DNA of 64,000 bases, taken from positions 19,564,733-19,628,732 of the forward strand of contig NC_053149.1 of assembly GCF_016808335.1 (NCBI RefSeq), given 5' to 3'. Made by a program: the position numbers and the translations under genes. Numbering within the stretch: position 1 is the first letter of the stretch; every line of letters begins with the position of its first letter. Source of the DNA: Panicum virgatum. Taxonomy: Eukaryota; Streptophyta; Magnoliopsida; Poales; Poaceae. This document shows positions 1 through 12,539 of this stretch, one piece after another. The notes below the pieces were generated by a model, which worked only from the letters and a program-made list of their open reading frames with translations, searched no databases and had not been told where the DNA came from.

Positions 1-880
1 GAGCACAATGTCGTCGACGTATAGCAGCAGATAGGCAGTCTCATCCCCACGGCGGTAGACGAAGAGAGACGTGTCAGACTTGGCCTCGGTGAACCCCAAT
101 GTCAGCAAGAACGTGGCGAACCGAGAGTACCAACCCCGAGGAGCCTGCTTCAGTCCATAGAGAGACTTGTTGAGCCGGGCAGACCATATCCCGGACGACT
201 CGAGTCCACAAATCCCGCTGGCTGCACCAGGCCGAGGTCCACAGTGCCACGGACGTACCGGAGGAGACGCTTCAGCGCAGTAAGGTGTGACTCCCAGGGA
301 TCATGCATATGGAGACAGACCTGCTGAACAGCGTAGGTGAGGTCCGGCCTGGTGAAGGTGAGGTACTGCAAAGCGCCGGCCAGACTCCGGTAGGCAGTAG
401 GATCAGCCACCAGATCACCCAGATCAGCAGACAGCTTCGCCTGAGTGTCGACAGGAGTGGAGCAGGGCTTGGGCTTGCAATCAGTCTCCCAGCCCGCTCC
501 AGGATATCGAGGGCGTACTGCCGCTGGTGAAGGAGAAGACCAGACGGGTGAGGCTCAACAGTGACGCCCAAGAAGTGGTGGAGCTGACCAAGATACTTCA
601 TAACGAACTCCTGCTGTAGAGAAAAGATGACACTCTGAAGTAACTGCTGACTGGAGGCTGTGAGCACAATGTCGTCGACGTATAGCAGATAGGCAGTCTC
701 ATCCCCACGGCGGTAGACGAAGAGAGACGTGTCAGACTTGGCCTCGGTGAACCCCAATGTCAGCAAGAACGTGGCGAACCGAGAGTACCAACCCCGAGGA
801 GCCTGCTTCAGTCCATAGAGAGACTTGTTGAGCCGGCAGACCATATCCGGACGACTCGAGTCCACAAATCCCGCTGGCTG
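1..880. repeat. direct duplication of an RT segment (1-224 and 662-880)
   Basis: Bases 1-224 repeat 662-880 almost exactly. The left copy has an extra CAG near position 28 and two extra single bases (near 179 and 192). Both copies run to the same point in the motif CCGCTGGCTG and then diverge. The left copy continues into RNase H sequence and the right copy into upstream RT. The left copy probably extends beyond the window. Confidence 0.9.
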
Positions 881-3057
881 AGAGCAGTAGACAGTCTCTG
901 ACAAGGTGCCGTGAAGAAACACATTCTTCACGTCCAGCTGGTGCACAGGCCAAGAGCGCGAGAGCGCAAGCAAGAGGACCGTGCGCACCGTAGCGGCCTT
1001 CACGACCGGGCTGAAGGTCTCATTATAGTCCACACCAGGCCGCTGAGTGAACCCCCGGAGAACCCAGCGAGCCTTGTAGCGCTCCAGTGTGCCATCAGCC
1101 CAACGCTTATGCGTCCAGATCCACTTGACAGTCACCACAATGCAACCAGACGGACGCGGCACGAGGTCCCACGTCTGGTTGGCAAGAAGAGTCGTGTACT
1201 CCTCTTCCATCGCGCGACGCCAGTGAGGATCCGCCAAGGAGTCGCGGACAAAGGAGGGTACCGGAGAGACTCGCGGCTCTACCTCGGTGGCGGAGAGAGT
1301 CGCGGCCTGAGACGCCATCCGCCGAGTCACCATGGGATGAATATGCCGATGATCCCGATGGATGACTGGCTGGTGGTACACCTCCAGCTCGGCTCGAGAG
1401 GGAGCCAGAGGAGGCGGCGGCAGCGACGGCTCCGGTGTCGGCGTCGTAGGAGCCTCCGGAGCAGGAGGCGGCGCCGGTGTCGACGCCGAACGACGCCGGT
1501 ACACCTGCACCGGCTCAGCGTACCGCTGCGGCGCCGTGGGAAACATCGGGTCCGCGCGCGGCACGACCGGAGGTCCGGGGGCCGCGCGTGGCGCGACCGC
1601 GGGCACCGGGACCGCGCTCGGCACAGCAGGGATCACCGAAAGTGGTGCCGGTGCGCCGGGAAAACCTGCAGGAAAAGGACAGACATGTAACGATGGCTGA
1701 ACCACCGGGTCAGTCGGAAACAGAGACGCCAGCTCGGGATCAGAAAAAGGTGTGGAGGAGGTGGAGTATGGGAAATCCGACTCGTCGAAGACGACGTGTC
1801 GGGAGATCAGAACGCGGCGAGAGGTGAGGTCAAAGCATCGGTACCCCTTGTGGTCAGGGGACTACCCGAGGAACACACAACGAGTCGAGCGGGGCGCCAG
1901 CTTGTGAGAAGCGGTGGCAGAGGTGTTAGGGTAACACGCACAACCGAAGACCCGAAGGTGGTCATAGCGAGGAGGGGTACCGAAAAGAGCGTGGTATGGA
2001 GTGGGAGCAGGAGAAGCAGTGGACGGAAGGCGGTTGAGCAGGTAGGTGGCGGTGTGGAGGCTCTCAGCCCAGAAGCGCGGGGGGGGGGGGGAGAAGCCTG
2101 GATCAGAAGGGTGCGCACGACGTCGTTCGTCGTGCGGATCATCCGCTCAGCCTTGCCGTTCTGAGGAAAGGTATACGGACAAGACATACGCAGTTGAACA
2201 CCCCGAGACAGGAAGAAAGACCGGGAGGTGGAGTTATCGAACTCCCGCCCGTTGTCACACTGGACGGGCTTAACGGTGAGGCCGAACTGAGTGGACACCC
2301 AGGCAAAGAAGTGAAGGAGGGTGGGGAAGGTCTCAGACTTGGCGCGCAAAGGAAAAGTCCAAGAGTAATGAGAAAAATTATCAGCAATGACCAGATAATA
2401 TTTATAACCAGACATGCTGAGTACAGGAGATGTCCACAGGTCACAGTGAATGAGATCAAAAGCATGCGCAGCATGCGAAGAAGAAAAATAAAACAAAAGT
2501 CTAACATGACGACCTAACTGGCACGCATGACAGATGTGCTCAGCAGGAGCCCTAGTACATGGAACATCGGTACTACGGCTGAGCTGAGCCAAAATGTCGC
2601 GGCCGGGGTGACCAAGCCGGCGGTGCCAGGTGGTGGAAGAAGGCGTCACGGCAAAAGCAGTAGACGAAGAAGCTGAAGGCGAGGCAGGGGAAAAAGGAAG
2701 CCAAAGAGTGTAAAGGGGCCCCGGGCTGTCACATCGAAGGAGCGGACGCCGGGAAGCCGAATCCTTCACAGTAAGACCAGAGGAGTCAAATTTGATAGAA
2801 CAGGAGTTGTCAGCAGTAAATTGGCGAATAGAAAGAAGGTTGTGAACCATTTGAGGAGCAACAAGAACATTAGGAAGACGAGGAGCAGAACCCACGGCGG
2901 TGACAGGAAGGCAAGACCCATCACCAACCATGATAGAAGAAGGACAAGCGGGGTGTGGGGGTCGGACAGAAGAGAGAATACCAGCATCTGGAGTGGTGTG
3001 GAACGAGGCACCCGAGTCGGCGATCCACTCGGTGCTGACCGGCGGCGTCAGTCCCAT
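226..3057 (-). pseudogene. copia pol remnant (protease, integrase, RT, RNase H)
   Basis: Two long frames remain. The one at 3057-1807 starts in the protease (WIADSGASFH), passes the pre-integrase HRRLGHPG motif and continues through the integrase core (CDLWTSP, QCDNGREF, QNGKAERM). The one at 1705-272 holds the RT, with the conserved tryptophans of WIWTHKRWADG, the [13 protein letters not shown] motif and the YVDDIVL catalytic motif. The RNase H start (RSLAGALQYLTFTRPDL) lies further down, around 400-230. The frames are not continuous with each other, so no single polyprotein can be made. A partial RT duplication (1-224) follows downstream on the minus strand. Confidence 0.9.
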
Positions 3058-3820
3058 GGTGCTGAAGGACTGCGCCAGTGCGGCCTGGTCCCACCCCCAG
3101 GCCAGGTCGGCTGCTGGATGGGTTGAGCGGGCGGAGTCCAGGACGGCGCGAAGAGTCGGCTGGAGCTGAGGACGAGGCCCCCCTCCCGGACCCTGAAACG
3201 GTCACATCGAGATGCGCCCTGACCATGGGTTGCTGAAGGATGGCCAGGGCGTACCTCCAGGGGCAGGGGCAGGAGCGGGAGCCGGTGTCGGTGCGCCCCG
3301 ACGGCCCCCACCGGTACTGGTACCCCCAGAAGCAGGGCCACCGGTGCCACCACCGCCACCACTTCTCCCTCGGCAGCGACGTCCACGCCCCCCCCCCTCC
3401 GGTCTGCCCGGCAGGAGCAGCACCGAGCAGGGAGGTGGCAGGAGCAGTGGAGGAGGTGGGCGAGGACGATCCGGGCGCGAGACCCCTAGTGATCTCCTCG
3501 AGGGCGAGGTCGTCCCGGACCTGCAGGAAGGTGAGGAAGGGCCTCTGACGGGCAATCCAGCCCTTTAGGTGGTCGTAGGTGCTGCTCAGGCCCCGCAGGA
3601 CAGCACCAAGACCCGATCGGACACTGGATCCCCGAGGTCGTGAAGAGCATCGGCCATGCTCTTCATCCGCCGACAGTACTCACCGACGGAGAGGTCCCCC
3701 TGCACGAAGGTGCGGAAGGTGGCGTCGAGCTGGAGGGCGAGGTACTCGGCAATCCTGGTCCGTCTGACTGTGATGATGACCTTACAAGCTCTTGCATTGC
3801 ATCGCGCAGTGTCTGCAGGG
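3057..3820 (-). pseudogene. copia gag remnant
   Basis: Read on the minus strand in shifting frames, this stretch matches the retrotransposon gag (UBN2-like) pattern: [20 protein letters not shown] around 3700-3640 and [17 protein letters not shown] around 3550-3490. A proline/glycine-rich tail runs towards the protease. Frameshifts separate the blocks and the N-terminus is missing, because the element ends at the PAE junction near 3849. I did not find an intact zinc knuckle. Confidence 0.75.
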
Positions 3821-3850
3821 CCTTACTGATCGATGAAGTGCGCGCCACAG

Positions 3851-5640
3851 ATTTCTACAACTGGAACCGGGTGAAGATCCGCTACTGCGACGGCGCTTCC
3901 TTCGCCGGCGAAGGCTTCGACAAGGCACAACAAACAGATCATCTTCCTATCTGTAGCCTATATATATCAATCTTCATATAATTTCTCTGTTTTTCTTTTA
4001 GTAGATTTCTCTGCTTTGAATTTTTTTGTTTATCACGTAGTAGTATTTTTGATTTGGTAGAGCTGAGGTTCAATTTGCAGGAGAATGGGTTTTACTTCCG
4101 GGGCCAGCGCATCTGGGACGCCGTCATCCGGCACCTCCTCTCCGTCGGGATGGCCTCGGCAGACCAGGTGCTGCTCACCGGCTGCTCTGCCGGCGGCCTG
4201 GCGGTGGTAATCCACTGCGACGAGTTCCAGGCCTTCTTCCCGCACACCGACGCCGGCGGCCGGGGCACCACCGTCAAGTGCCTCGCCGACGCCGGTCTCT
4301 TCCTCGACGCGTACGTCTCGTTCGGCACCACAACTTTCCTTTTCCTCCGATCCGGTGCTTGGATCACGCATGCAGGGATCATACGGTGCCCTCCCCTGCA
4401 TCTTGCAGTGCTGATGTCTCCGGCGGCCGCAGCCTGAGATCCTACTACTCCGACATCGTGGCCATGCAGGGCGTGGCTCCCAACCTGCCGCCGGCCTGCA
4501 CCGCCCGGCTCGACGCCACCTCGGTGACCTGCTAATCCCTCCTAATCTTTTTTAAACCAAGCCGTCGTTGCTCTTCTTCTCCTGCTATAAATCCTCGGAA
4601 TTTTCTGAACTCTGAACTGAACCTCCTTGTGCATACCAATGCAGTGCTTCTTCCCTCAGAATGTCATCGACGGCATAAAGACCCCAATCTTCCTGCTAAA
4701 CGCAGCGTACGACGTCTGGCAGGTGATTAAGTATACATCACTATCCTTTTTTACAACATTGCTGTATCATCCTCCTGATGATGAACGCTAATTAATATAC
4801 TCATGTCGTCCGAGCAACTGTATGTACTTGATCGATCAGATACAGGAGAGCCTGGCGCCCAACGGAGCTGACCCTGGCGGCGCCTGGCGAGCCTGCAAGT
4901 CCAACCGCTCCGCTTGCGACGCGTCCCAGATGAAGTTACTGCAAGGTCGTTAACCAAATGAATGGACCCGTATACTATACTCTCTCCGTTCCAAATTATA
5001 AGTCATTCTAAGAATCTTGGAGAGTTAAAATTTTTCAAATTTGATCAAATTTATATAACAAGATAATAATATTTATGATACCAATTAAGTATTATTAGAT
5101 TCTTTGTTAGCTATATTTTTATAATATATCTATTTGATGTTATAAATTTTTGTGTTTTTTTCTATAATTTTGGTCAAACTTTGAAATGATTTCACTCTCT
5201 AAGATTTTTAAAATGACTTATAATTTGGAACAGAGAGAGTACGTTGCTTCTGAAGATGGAACGGTTTTCTGAAGTTCCCAGCTTAAAATTCAGATTTCAG
5301 GGACCAGATGGTCGCATCCGTGAGAGGCTTCTCCGGTTCCGGAAGCAACGGCCTGTTCATCAACTCCTGCTTCGCGCACTGCCAGTCCGAGCTGCCGGCC
5401 ACCTGGAGCAACGCAGCAGCCGGCTCCCCCGCCATTCAGAACAAGGTAGCAATGCAGTGATAGCATCTTCAGTCGTTAAATATTTGTACACGTGATTTGA
5501 GAATGTTTATTAAGTATGCTGCGTTGTCGCGCATGCAGGGGATCGCGAGGTCAGTTGGAGATTGGTACTTCGGGCGAGCTCAAGTGAAGGCGATCGACTG
5601 CCCCTACCCCTGTGATGGAACTTGCCGCCACATCATATGA
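3851..5640 (+). pseudogene. pectin acetylesterase, 5'-truncated copy (exons 4-11 only)
   Basis: Plant PAEs remove acetyl groups from cell-wall pectin. Exons inferred from splice sites and from the complete paralogue at 20147-23577 are 3851-3924, 4081-4310, 4409-4523, 4645-4722, 4840-4945, 5294-5445 and 5539-5640 (stop TGA). The nucleophile motif GCSAGG, the NAAYDVWQ aspartate region and the CFAHCQ histidine are all present, and no stop falls inside these exons. Exons 1-3, with the signal peptide, are missing: copia gag sequence abuts exon 4 directly. The exon 4 donor reads GC rather than GT. The exon at 4081-4310 is a fusion of the paralogue's exons 5 and 6, so one intron differs between the copies. 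A Stowaway MITE sits in the intron after 4945. The copy is probably not expressed as a secreted enzyme. Confidence 0.85.
4980..5239. mobile_element. Stowaway-type MITE in a PAE intron
   Basis: This 260-bp AT-rich element has long terminal inverted repeats, starting CTCTCTCCGTTCCAAATTAT and ending with the complement. It is flanked by TA dinucleotides (4978-4979 and 5240-5241), the Tc1/mariner TSD. It has no coding capacity. A related, more diverged copy lies at 51878-52139. Confidence 0.88.
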
Positions 5641-6069
5641 CAAGATCCGATCCTGTGTGGACTTGTGGTTGTACGCCTCGTATATTCGTATGCGTTCAAC
5701 GGAGTGCGCATCACGTTGATTTGTGAGACACATAAGAAAGCATGCAAAAGGGTGGAGAGCCGGGCATGTACAACAGTTAAACAGTTAGACAGCAGCTGCC
5801 TATATAAATTCACGTAAGAAAAATGAGCTGATGTGGCCATCATTAAACGAGGAGAGAGTGTGTTGTTGTCTACTATCTCGTCTACTGTTTTGGCTCGTGC
5901 TCCAATGCAAAACAATATCAACTAGAGTACGTATTAAATATCACACAGACAGCTAAACAAACAACAACTATCTAAATTGTTGTAAAACTGTCTATTTAGC
6001 TATCTGTGTATGTCAAATAAACATCAGCTGTCTAAACTGTTATACGTGTCATTAACGAAATAGCCGTCA
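5641..6069. other. PAE 3' flank, no gene seen
   Basis: This stretch covers the 3' side of the truncated PAE gene up to the Sirevirus breakpoint. It is AT-rich, with a short direct repeat of CTATCTAAATTGTT/CTGTCTAAACTGTT type around 5968-6040. No coding region or RNA gene is recognised. Confidence 0.5.
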
Positions 6070-6075
6070 AAATGA

Positions 6076-7855
6076 GTGCGCCGACGCCACAAGCACCGCA
6101 GTCGTGACCGGGGAGGACGCTTCGACAAGGAGTCTCTCAAGAAGCGCTTCCAGTACAAGGCCAAGAAGCAGGAGAAGGCCTTCCTGGCACAGCTCAGCGA
6201 CCTCAACAAGAGCTCCGACACCGACCGCTCTTTTTCACCGACCTCCGATGACGACGACAAGAAGAAGAAGAAGCGGGACAAGGTAGCCACCGGCTTCATC
6301 GGCCTTTGCTTGGCGGCCGGTCGGCGCAAGGGCTTCTGCACCATGGCGGGCGAAGCCGATGGTGTTCGTGCGTCTTCAGGTGGACATGCTACACCGACGC
6401 ACGCCGACTCTTCTCCTGGATCCAAGAGTGATTCAGAGGTAAACTCCACGATCGGCCTGCTAGATACAGAGGTTAGGGAGTTGTACGCCGCTCTCGACAA
6501 CCAGAAAAGGCTGCTTAAGGAAGCAGCTAGAGAGCGTAGAAAGCTTAGGGCTGAGCTGGCTTGTGCTAGGGAGAAATCTAGTGAGGATGAGTGCGCTGGC
6601 TGCATATCTCACATGAATGATCTTGTTGCTCTCCGTGCCAAGCATGATGAGAACATTGCGAACTTAGATGTTGCTAAGACTTCGCTTGCTGACGTGTCTC
6701 ATGAGCTCGCTAAGGCCAAGCATGAACTAGAACTGGTTAAGGACGCTCCTATCGTTAGCAATGTGCTTGAATGTGATGAGTGTCCTATCTTTAAGTCCGA
6801 TCTAGCTTCGTTGCAGTCCAAGATTGCTACTGTTGTGTGCGAGCTAGAGGAGATGAAGTCTAGGCCAGTTCTGCTTGGTGCTTGCAAGGTTTGTCCCACG
6901 CTTAGGTCGGAGCTAGATGAGAAGAACGCCTTGATTAAGTCTTTGGGGAAGACTAAGGTCGTGGAGTCTAGCCCACCTATTGACTGCTCTGTTTGCCCTG
7001 GTTTGATCTCTTATTTGGATAATCTTGCGGTAGAGAAAACCAACTTGGAGAATGAGAATACATATCTTAGGGCGATTCTTAGTTGAGTTTCTGCTAGTGA
7101 GCCGCAGTTGGGCATGATGATTAAGCAGTTCAAGCGTGGTGATGGTTTTGGGGTCGGTTACACATACACGAAGTCAAACTTTGACAAGTTGTATGGTAAG
7201 ATCGGCAAGTCTGCTGGAAACACTGCTAGTACGAGCACGCAGCCTTCGCTTGTTGACCCCGCGGATGGTGTGCTTAAAGAACCACCGAAAGCACCTCCGC
7301 AGAAGCAGGTTTAGGTTCCAAAGCCCAATGAGCTGAAAAATCCCCTCGACACGCTCCCTGCTGCCACAGCCCAGGTTGCCCAGAAGAAGAGGTCCGCTCC
7401 TCCCCGTCCGCAGGTTAGGCCTCCACCTCCCAAGCGTGAGGTGAGGTACCACTGCGAGTTCTATGACAGGGAAGGTCACCTGGAGGAGTTTTGCTTCAGG
7501 AGAAAGCGGGCTGTCAGGAGAGAGCAGGAGAGACGGAACGCGGACATGTACTCTGCTCGGGTGCATTGTCCTTCTCAGCGTGGTGATAAGCGAGATGCTA
7601 GGGCGCGCCGTGTAGGTGGAGGTCAGGGAGACGGTGGTGGTTACCGTGCTCCAGCGGGTGGTCGCTTTGCCGGTCGTGCTCCTGGTCGTTTTCAGTACTG
7701 CTATGGACCACGGGACCGAGGCTTTGGAGGAGGTTTTGAGGCTCCACGCTTTCCTCACCGTGGTGTTCGTCAGTCACGCGGTAGACGGGATGGGGGATAC
7801 GCTTTGTCTGGTTTTGCTAACCCTTCTGTAGAGCAAATGGCTCGACACTAGTTTG
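6076..7855 (+). pseudogene. Sirevirus gag remnant
   Basis: The frame from 6076 is open to a TGA at 7084. It then continues in sense with a second stop near 7312, and reaches the zinc-knuckle-like YHCEFYDREGHLEEFC around 7450. An arginine/glycine-rich tail follows, with another stop at about 7849. The N-terminal part is highly charged (DDDKKKKKRDK) and followed by heptad-like Lys/Glu/Leu stretches that suggest a coiled coil. The N-terminal half of gag is absent because the element is truncated at about 6070. Confidence 0.82.
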
Positions 7856-7923
7856 CTTCTCACTTTGCTAACCCCAGTGTTGAGACATTTGCTCACCCCT
7901 TGTCTCACTACTGATGTGCTGAT

Positions 7924-10900
7924 GTGCAGGTCGGAGGCTTGGAGAACAGGTGGATCATGGACTCTGGTTGTTCGCGCCACATGACCGGAAATGACAAATG
8001 GTTCTCCAGCCTCACCCCGATGCGCTCAAAGGAGTACATTGTGTTCGGGGATAATGGAAGAGGAAAGGTACTTGGACTTAGCGTTGTTCGAGTTTCTGAT
8101 CGCTTTATTCTGAGAGAAGTTGCTTTGGTTTCGAATCTTGGCTTTAATTTGCTCTCTGTTTCGCAACTTCTTGATGAGGGGTTTGAGGTTCGCTTCAAGG
8201 AGGGTTGCTCGCGTGTTTTGGATTCCAGGGGAGATTTGGTTTGTCGGATTACACCTCGCGATCGGGTTTTCTTGGTTGATTTCTCTAGAACTCCTTTTGG
8301 CCCTTCTCTTGCTTGATGGCTGGTCCTTCTTCTGGTTTGTGGAAGTGGCATAGGAGACTTGGACATTTGAGCTTCGATTTGTTGTCGAGACTAAGCTCAC
8401 TTGGCCTGATCCGAGGATTGCCCAAATTGAAGTTTGAAAAGGACCTTGTTTGCCATCCGTGTCGCCACGGGAAGATGATTGCCACTTCACATCCGCCTGT
8501 TAATCAGGTGATGACCTCTCACCCTGGAGAGTTGCTACACATTGACACTGTCGGTCCTTCTCGGGTGATGTCTGTTGGTGGGAAGTGGTACGTTCTTGTG
8601 ATTGTGGACAACTTTTCTCGCTATTCTTGGGTCTTTTTCATGAGAACCAAGGATGAGGCTTTCGAGTTTGTTCGAGACTTGATCTTGTGGTTGAAAAACG
8701 AGTTACCCCAGGCCATGAGAGCGATCCGCAGTGACAATGGCACAGAATTCAAAAACGCTCGTTTTGACACCTTTTGCAATGATCAAGGGCTCGAACACCA
8801 GTATTCTTCTCCCTACACTCCACAGCAGAATGGAGTTGTAGAGCGGAAGAATCGGACGCTGGTTGAGATGGCGAGGATGATGCTCGATGAGCATAGGACT
8901 CCTCGCAAATACTGGGCTGAGGCAATTAACACAGCTTGTTACGTGTCCAACCGCATTTTCTTGCGTGCTTTCATGCACAGGACTTCTTATGAGTTGCGGT
9001 TTGGACGCCGGCCCCGTGTTGATCATCTCAGAGTTTTCGGTTGCCGGTGCTTTGTGCTGAAAGATGGAAATCTTGATAAGTTTGAGTCTCGCTCGTCTGA
9101 CGGTATTTTTCTCGGTTATGCTTCTCACTCTAGAGCGTACCGTGTGCTGATTATTGATTCTAACATCGTCAGAGAGACTTGTGAAGTCACTTTCGACAAG
9201 ACTGCACTGTGCAATTCTTCTGTCTTTGAAGTTGCAGGAGATGATGAGCTCGGCACCTCCATCTTTGAAGATGAGGAGGAACAAGCTGCAAATGGCGACG
9301 CTGAGGCTACCACGCGTGCTGTGGACCCAGCTATGTCTGCCACGAGCTCGGATGATGACGACGGCCCCGACCCGACTACGTCTACTTCACGGGGGCTGTT
9401 CGAGGAGGTGACTCAGGCTTCACCAGCTGCACCTGAGGAGGCACTAGCTTTGGTTGAGGAGGAGGCGACTTCGACACGGGAAGCACCGCGACACATTCAG
9501 CGTCGCCATCCACCTCAACAGATGTTAGGTGATCTCAACGAGCGAGTCACCAGGTCCAAGGTAACAAGTATCGCTGGCTTTGCTCATTCAGCATTTGTTG
9601 CCTCTTTTGAGCCCAAGGATATTGGACACGCTCTTTCTGATTCTAATTGGGTCAGTGCCATGCATGAGGAATTTGAGAATTTTGAAAGAAACTAAGTTTG
9701 GGTTCTGGTCGAGCCTCCACCTGCTTGTAATCCCATCGGAACGAAGTGGGTTTTAAAAAACAAGCAGGGTAAGGATGGGTTGGTTGTTCGAAACAAGGCT
9801 CGTCTTGTTGCCCAGGGGTTTTGCCAAAAAGAGGGTATTGGTTTTGATGAAACTTTTGCCCCTGTTGCTCGTTTGGAAGCTATTCGAATCTTTCTTGCAT
9901 TTGGTGCTTCCAAGGGTTTTAAGGTTTTCCAAATGGATGTTAAATCTGCCTTCTTGAATGGTTTTATCGAAGAAGAGGTTTATGTGAAGCAACCCCCTGG
10001 TTTCGAAAATCCCAAGTTTCCAAACCGTGTTTATAAACTTCAGAAAGCTCTTTACGGTTTGAAACAGGCACCTAGAGCTTGGTATGATAGATTGAAAACC
10101 TTTTTGCTGACTCAGGGCTTTAAAATGGGATGTGTTGATAAAACTTTGTTCCTCATGCGATCTGGCACTGATTTTCTTTTAGTTCAGATATACGTGGATG
10201 ATATTATCTTTGGTGGCTCTTCTCACGCTCTTGTCTCCAAGTTTTCTGAGCAGATGTCCAGGGAGTTCGAGATGAGCATGATGGGTGAGTTGCAGTTCTT
10301 CCTCGGGCTGCAGATCAAGCAAACTCCTCAGGGCACTTTTGTCCATCAAGCCAAGAACACTAGAGACTTGCTGCGGAAGTTCGACATGAGTGACTTGTCT
10401 CCTCAGCCGACTCCGATCAGCACATCTACGGCGCTTGATGAGGACTTGGACAGCGAGGCGGTGGACCAGAAGGAGTACAGGAGCATGATCGACTCTCTCC
10501 TATACCTGACGGCGACGCGACCGGACATCCAGTTCGGCGTCTGCCTCTGCGTGCGGTATCAGGCTTCGCCGCGCACCTCCCACAGGCAGGTGGTGAAACG
10601 CATCTTCAGGTATCTGAAATTCACCTCTGAATTTGGTCTTTGGTATTCTGCGGATTCTTCTCTGGTTTTGGTGGGTTTTTCTGATGCCGATTTCGGTGGG
10701 TGTCGGTTGGATCGCAAGTCGACATCCGGCACTTGTCAATTTCTCGGTACATCTTTGATGTCTTGGTCCTCTTGCAAGCAGACTAGCGTAGCGGTTTCTT
10801 TCACAGAAGCTGAGTATGTTGCCGCTGCTAGCTGCTGCTCCCAGATACTTTGGATGAAACAAACCTTGCAGGATTATGGCTTGAGTTTAGGTAGGGTTCC

Positions 10901-11135
10901 TATCTTTGTAGACAACATGTCAGCCATTAGCATTGCAAAGAACCCTGTCCTACACTCCAGAACCAAGCACATAGACATCCGATTCCATTTCCTGCGAGAC
11001 AACCATGAGAGAGGACACATAGACCTGATCCATGTCCCTTCAGAGAGGCAAACCGCAGATATCTTCACCAAACCGCTAGAGCAGGACACCTTTGCACGCT
11101 TGCGAGAGGAGCTTGGGGTTTGTTACCCCTTTTGA
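7924..11135 (+). pseudogene. Sirevirus pol (protease, integrase, RT, RNase H) with two breaks
   Basis: The protease motif WIMDSGCSRHMTGN lies near 7955. The first frame ends at a TGA (8314-8316) and the pol frame resumes in another frame from 8313, so there is a frameshift. From there a single frame runs to 11135, broken only by a TAA at 9693-9695. The integrase shows WHRRLGHLS-like and QQNGVVERKNRT motifs, the RT shows YVDDIIFGG near 10190, and RNase H shows [10 protein letters not shown] and the [13 protein letters not shown] block. The C-terminus ends a few residues after FTKPL, as expected for copia. Confidence 0.9.
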
Positions 11136-12539
11136 TCGCTGACTTTTGTTTGGTTAGCGTTGTAGGTCCTTGTTTTTGCTTCTCTTGGTTTTCTAGTTTT
11201 GGTAGTTGCATTGTGCGTATGCATTGTACATGTTTGCATTTTGCATTGACTCACTTGCACTAGCATTCTTGTATACATTGCTATGATCTTCTAGTGCCTG
11301 CTAGTGTGAGTTGATAAATTTGATCATGTATAGCTTGCTCCACTGTGTATATGACATCATCTGAGTTAAGCTATTTTGATTTGAAAATCTGAAAACATGA
11401 TCACCCTGTTTTGGCTATTAGCATGTTAGGGTGTGTTGATGTGCTTTGCTATCTTATTCATGCTAGTGTAGCCTTTCGTTCAGCAATTCATATTTGAAAT
11501 GGTCTAAATCTGATAAAATTGCTTGAACTGCTCTTGAAATGGATTGAAAAGATCCAGGTGGGATTGCTTGTCGCACTAATCGAGCTTTCGGGATGGCTCA
11601 CTTTGCACTTGTGAGAATCCGGGCAAGGCTGTGCATGACTGAAACGAGTGCCTTAAGCTTCTGATTGTCTTTGGCATAGGCTTGGCCTCGTTGCTAAGTA
11701 AAGCATGACAAGCTTTCAACCCCTGGCATTAAGAATTGCTTGATATAAAATTGATTGAAAAATGAATGTTAACAACTTGTTTTTTGCTGAGTTTGGATCA
11801 CCTGTATGAGTATGATTAGCACTGCTTTCCATTCCCTACTTGTTAGTGCTAGATCATGGGTGATGCTTTTATTTCTCCTAAACTAAACTTGCCTAGCTCT
11901 AGACTGATTTGATATACCCTGTTGAGCTAGATGCATGTCTTGTTTATGGATGCACACGTGCTTGTGACTAGATGTTGCTCATATCATTGTATCCCTGAAT
12001 GCTTTCACTTACACCTCCTACATTGCATTCATGGCATGGCATCTGTTCAGGGGGAGTCTCAGCTTCAGGGGGAGCTTTAGGTCTATTTAGACTTGATGTG
12101 TGCATGTGTCAACAAGGGGGAGAATTTTTTGGAGAAGTGATCGAACAAGGGGGAGACTTGTTTGATTTTTGAAAAACTTATTGCGCATAGGGCTTTGAGA
12201 GTGCATCATTTTGGGAGAGTTGCACTTGTGAGAGGGAAAAGCTTTGCTTGGGGAGTTTCTGCTTTGTTTTTGGCTCCTGGTTTTCCTCGCTTTCCTTCCA
12301 CTTCCAGCATGACTGCATCGAGCGTTACCTCTGTCTTTAAGGAGTCATGTTTTGGCTTTTGATCGATTGCGTCGAGCCGTTGCCCTTGTCTTAGGGAATC
12401 GATCTGTGCTTGAGTAAGTGACTGGTCTTGCCTTTCTGAGCTTTGTGTCATTTGCTTGAGTTCTTCGCTTTCTTGTTTCTTTTTATCACTTCTCTGGTTA
12501 CAGGTGGTGTGTTGACAATGCACTCATCAAGGGGGAGAA
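11136..12539 (+). other. Sirevirus 3' noncoding region with multiple polypurine tracts
   Basis: No open frame of note lies between the pol stop and the LTR. Polypurine tracts of the AGGGGGAG type occur near 12050, 12065, 12115, 12150 and 12528, the last directly before the LTR. Multiple polypurine tracts are a known hallmark of Sireviruses. An env-like frame is not evident. Confidence 0.75.

Larger units (their letters stand above)
1..3849 (-). mobile_element. Ty1/copia retrotransposon, degenerate, truncated at both ends
   Basis: On the minus strand the order is gag (about 3820-3060), protease and integrase (3057-1807), then reverse transcriptase and RNase H (1705-226). This is the Ty1/copia order, with integrase before RT. 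Diagnostic motifs are DSGASFH (protease), the HRRLGHP pre-integrase motif, QNGKAERM (integrase) and YVDD (RT). No LTR is visible. The left side runs out of the window and the right side stops inside gag, directly against a pectin acetylesterase exon at 3851. Several frameshifts break the reading frame. The lack of an LTR or TSD at the right junction suggests illegitimate recombination rather than a clean insertion. Confidence 0.93.

Noticed and set aside
911..1690. Long plus-strand frame (259 codons) rich in Arg
   Set aside because: It is antisense to the copia RT frame. The amino-acid composition comes from GC-rich codons read on the wrong strand.
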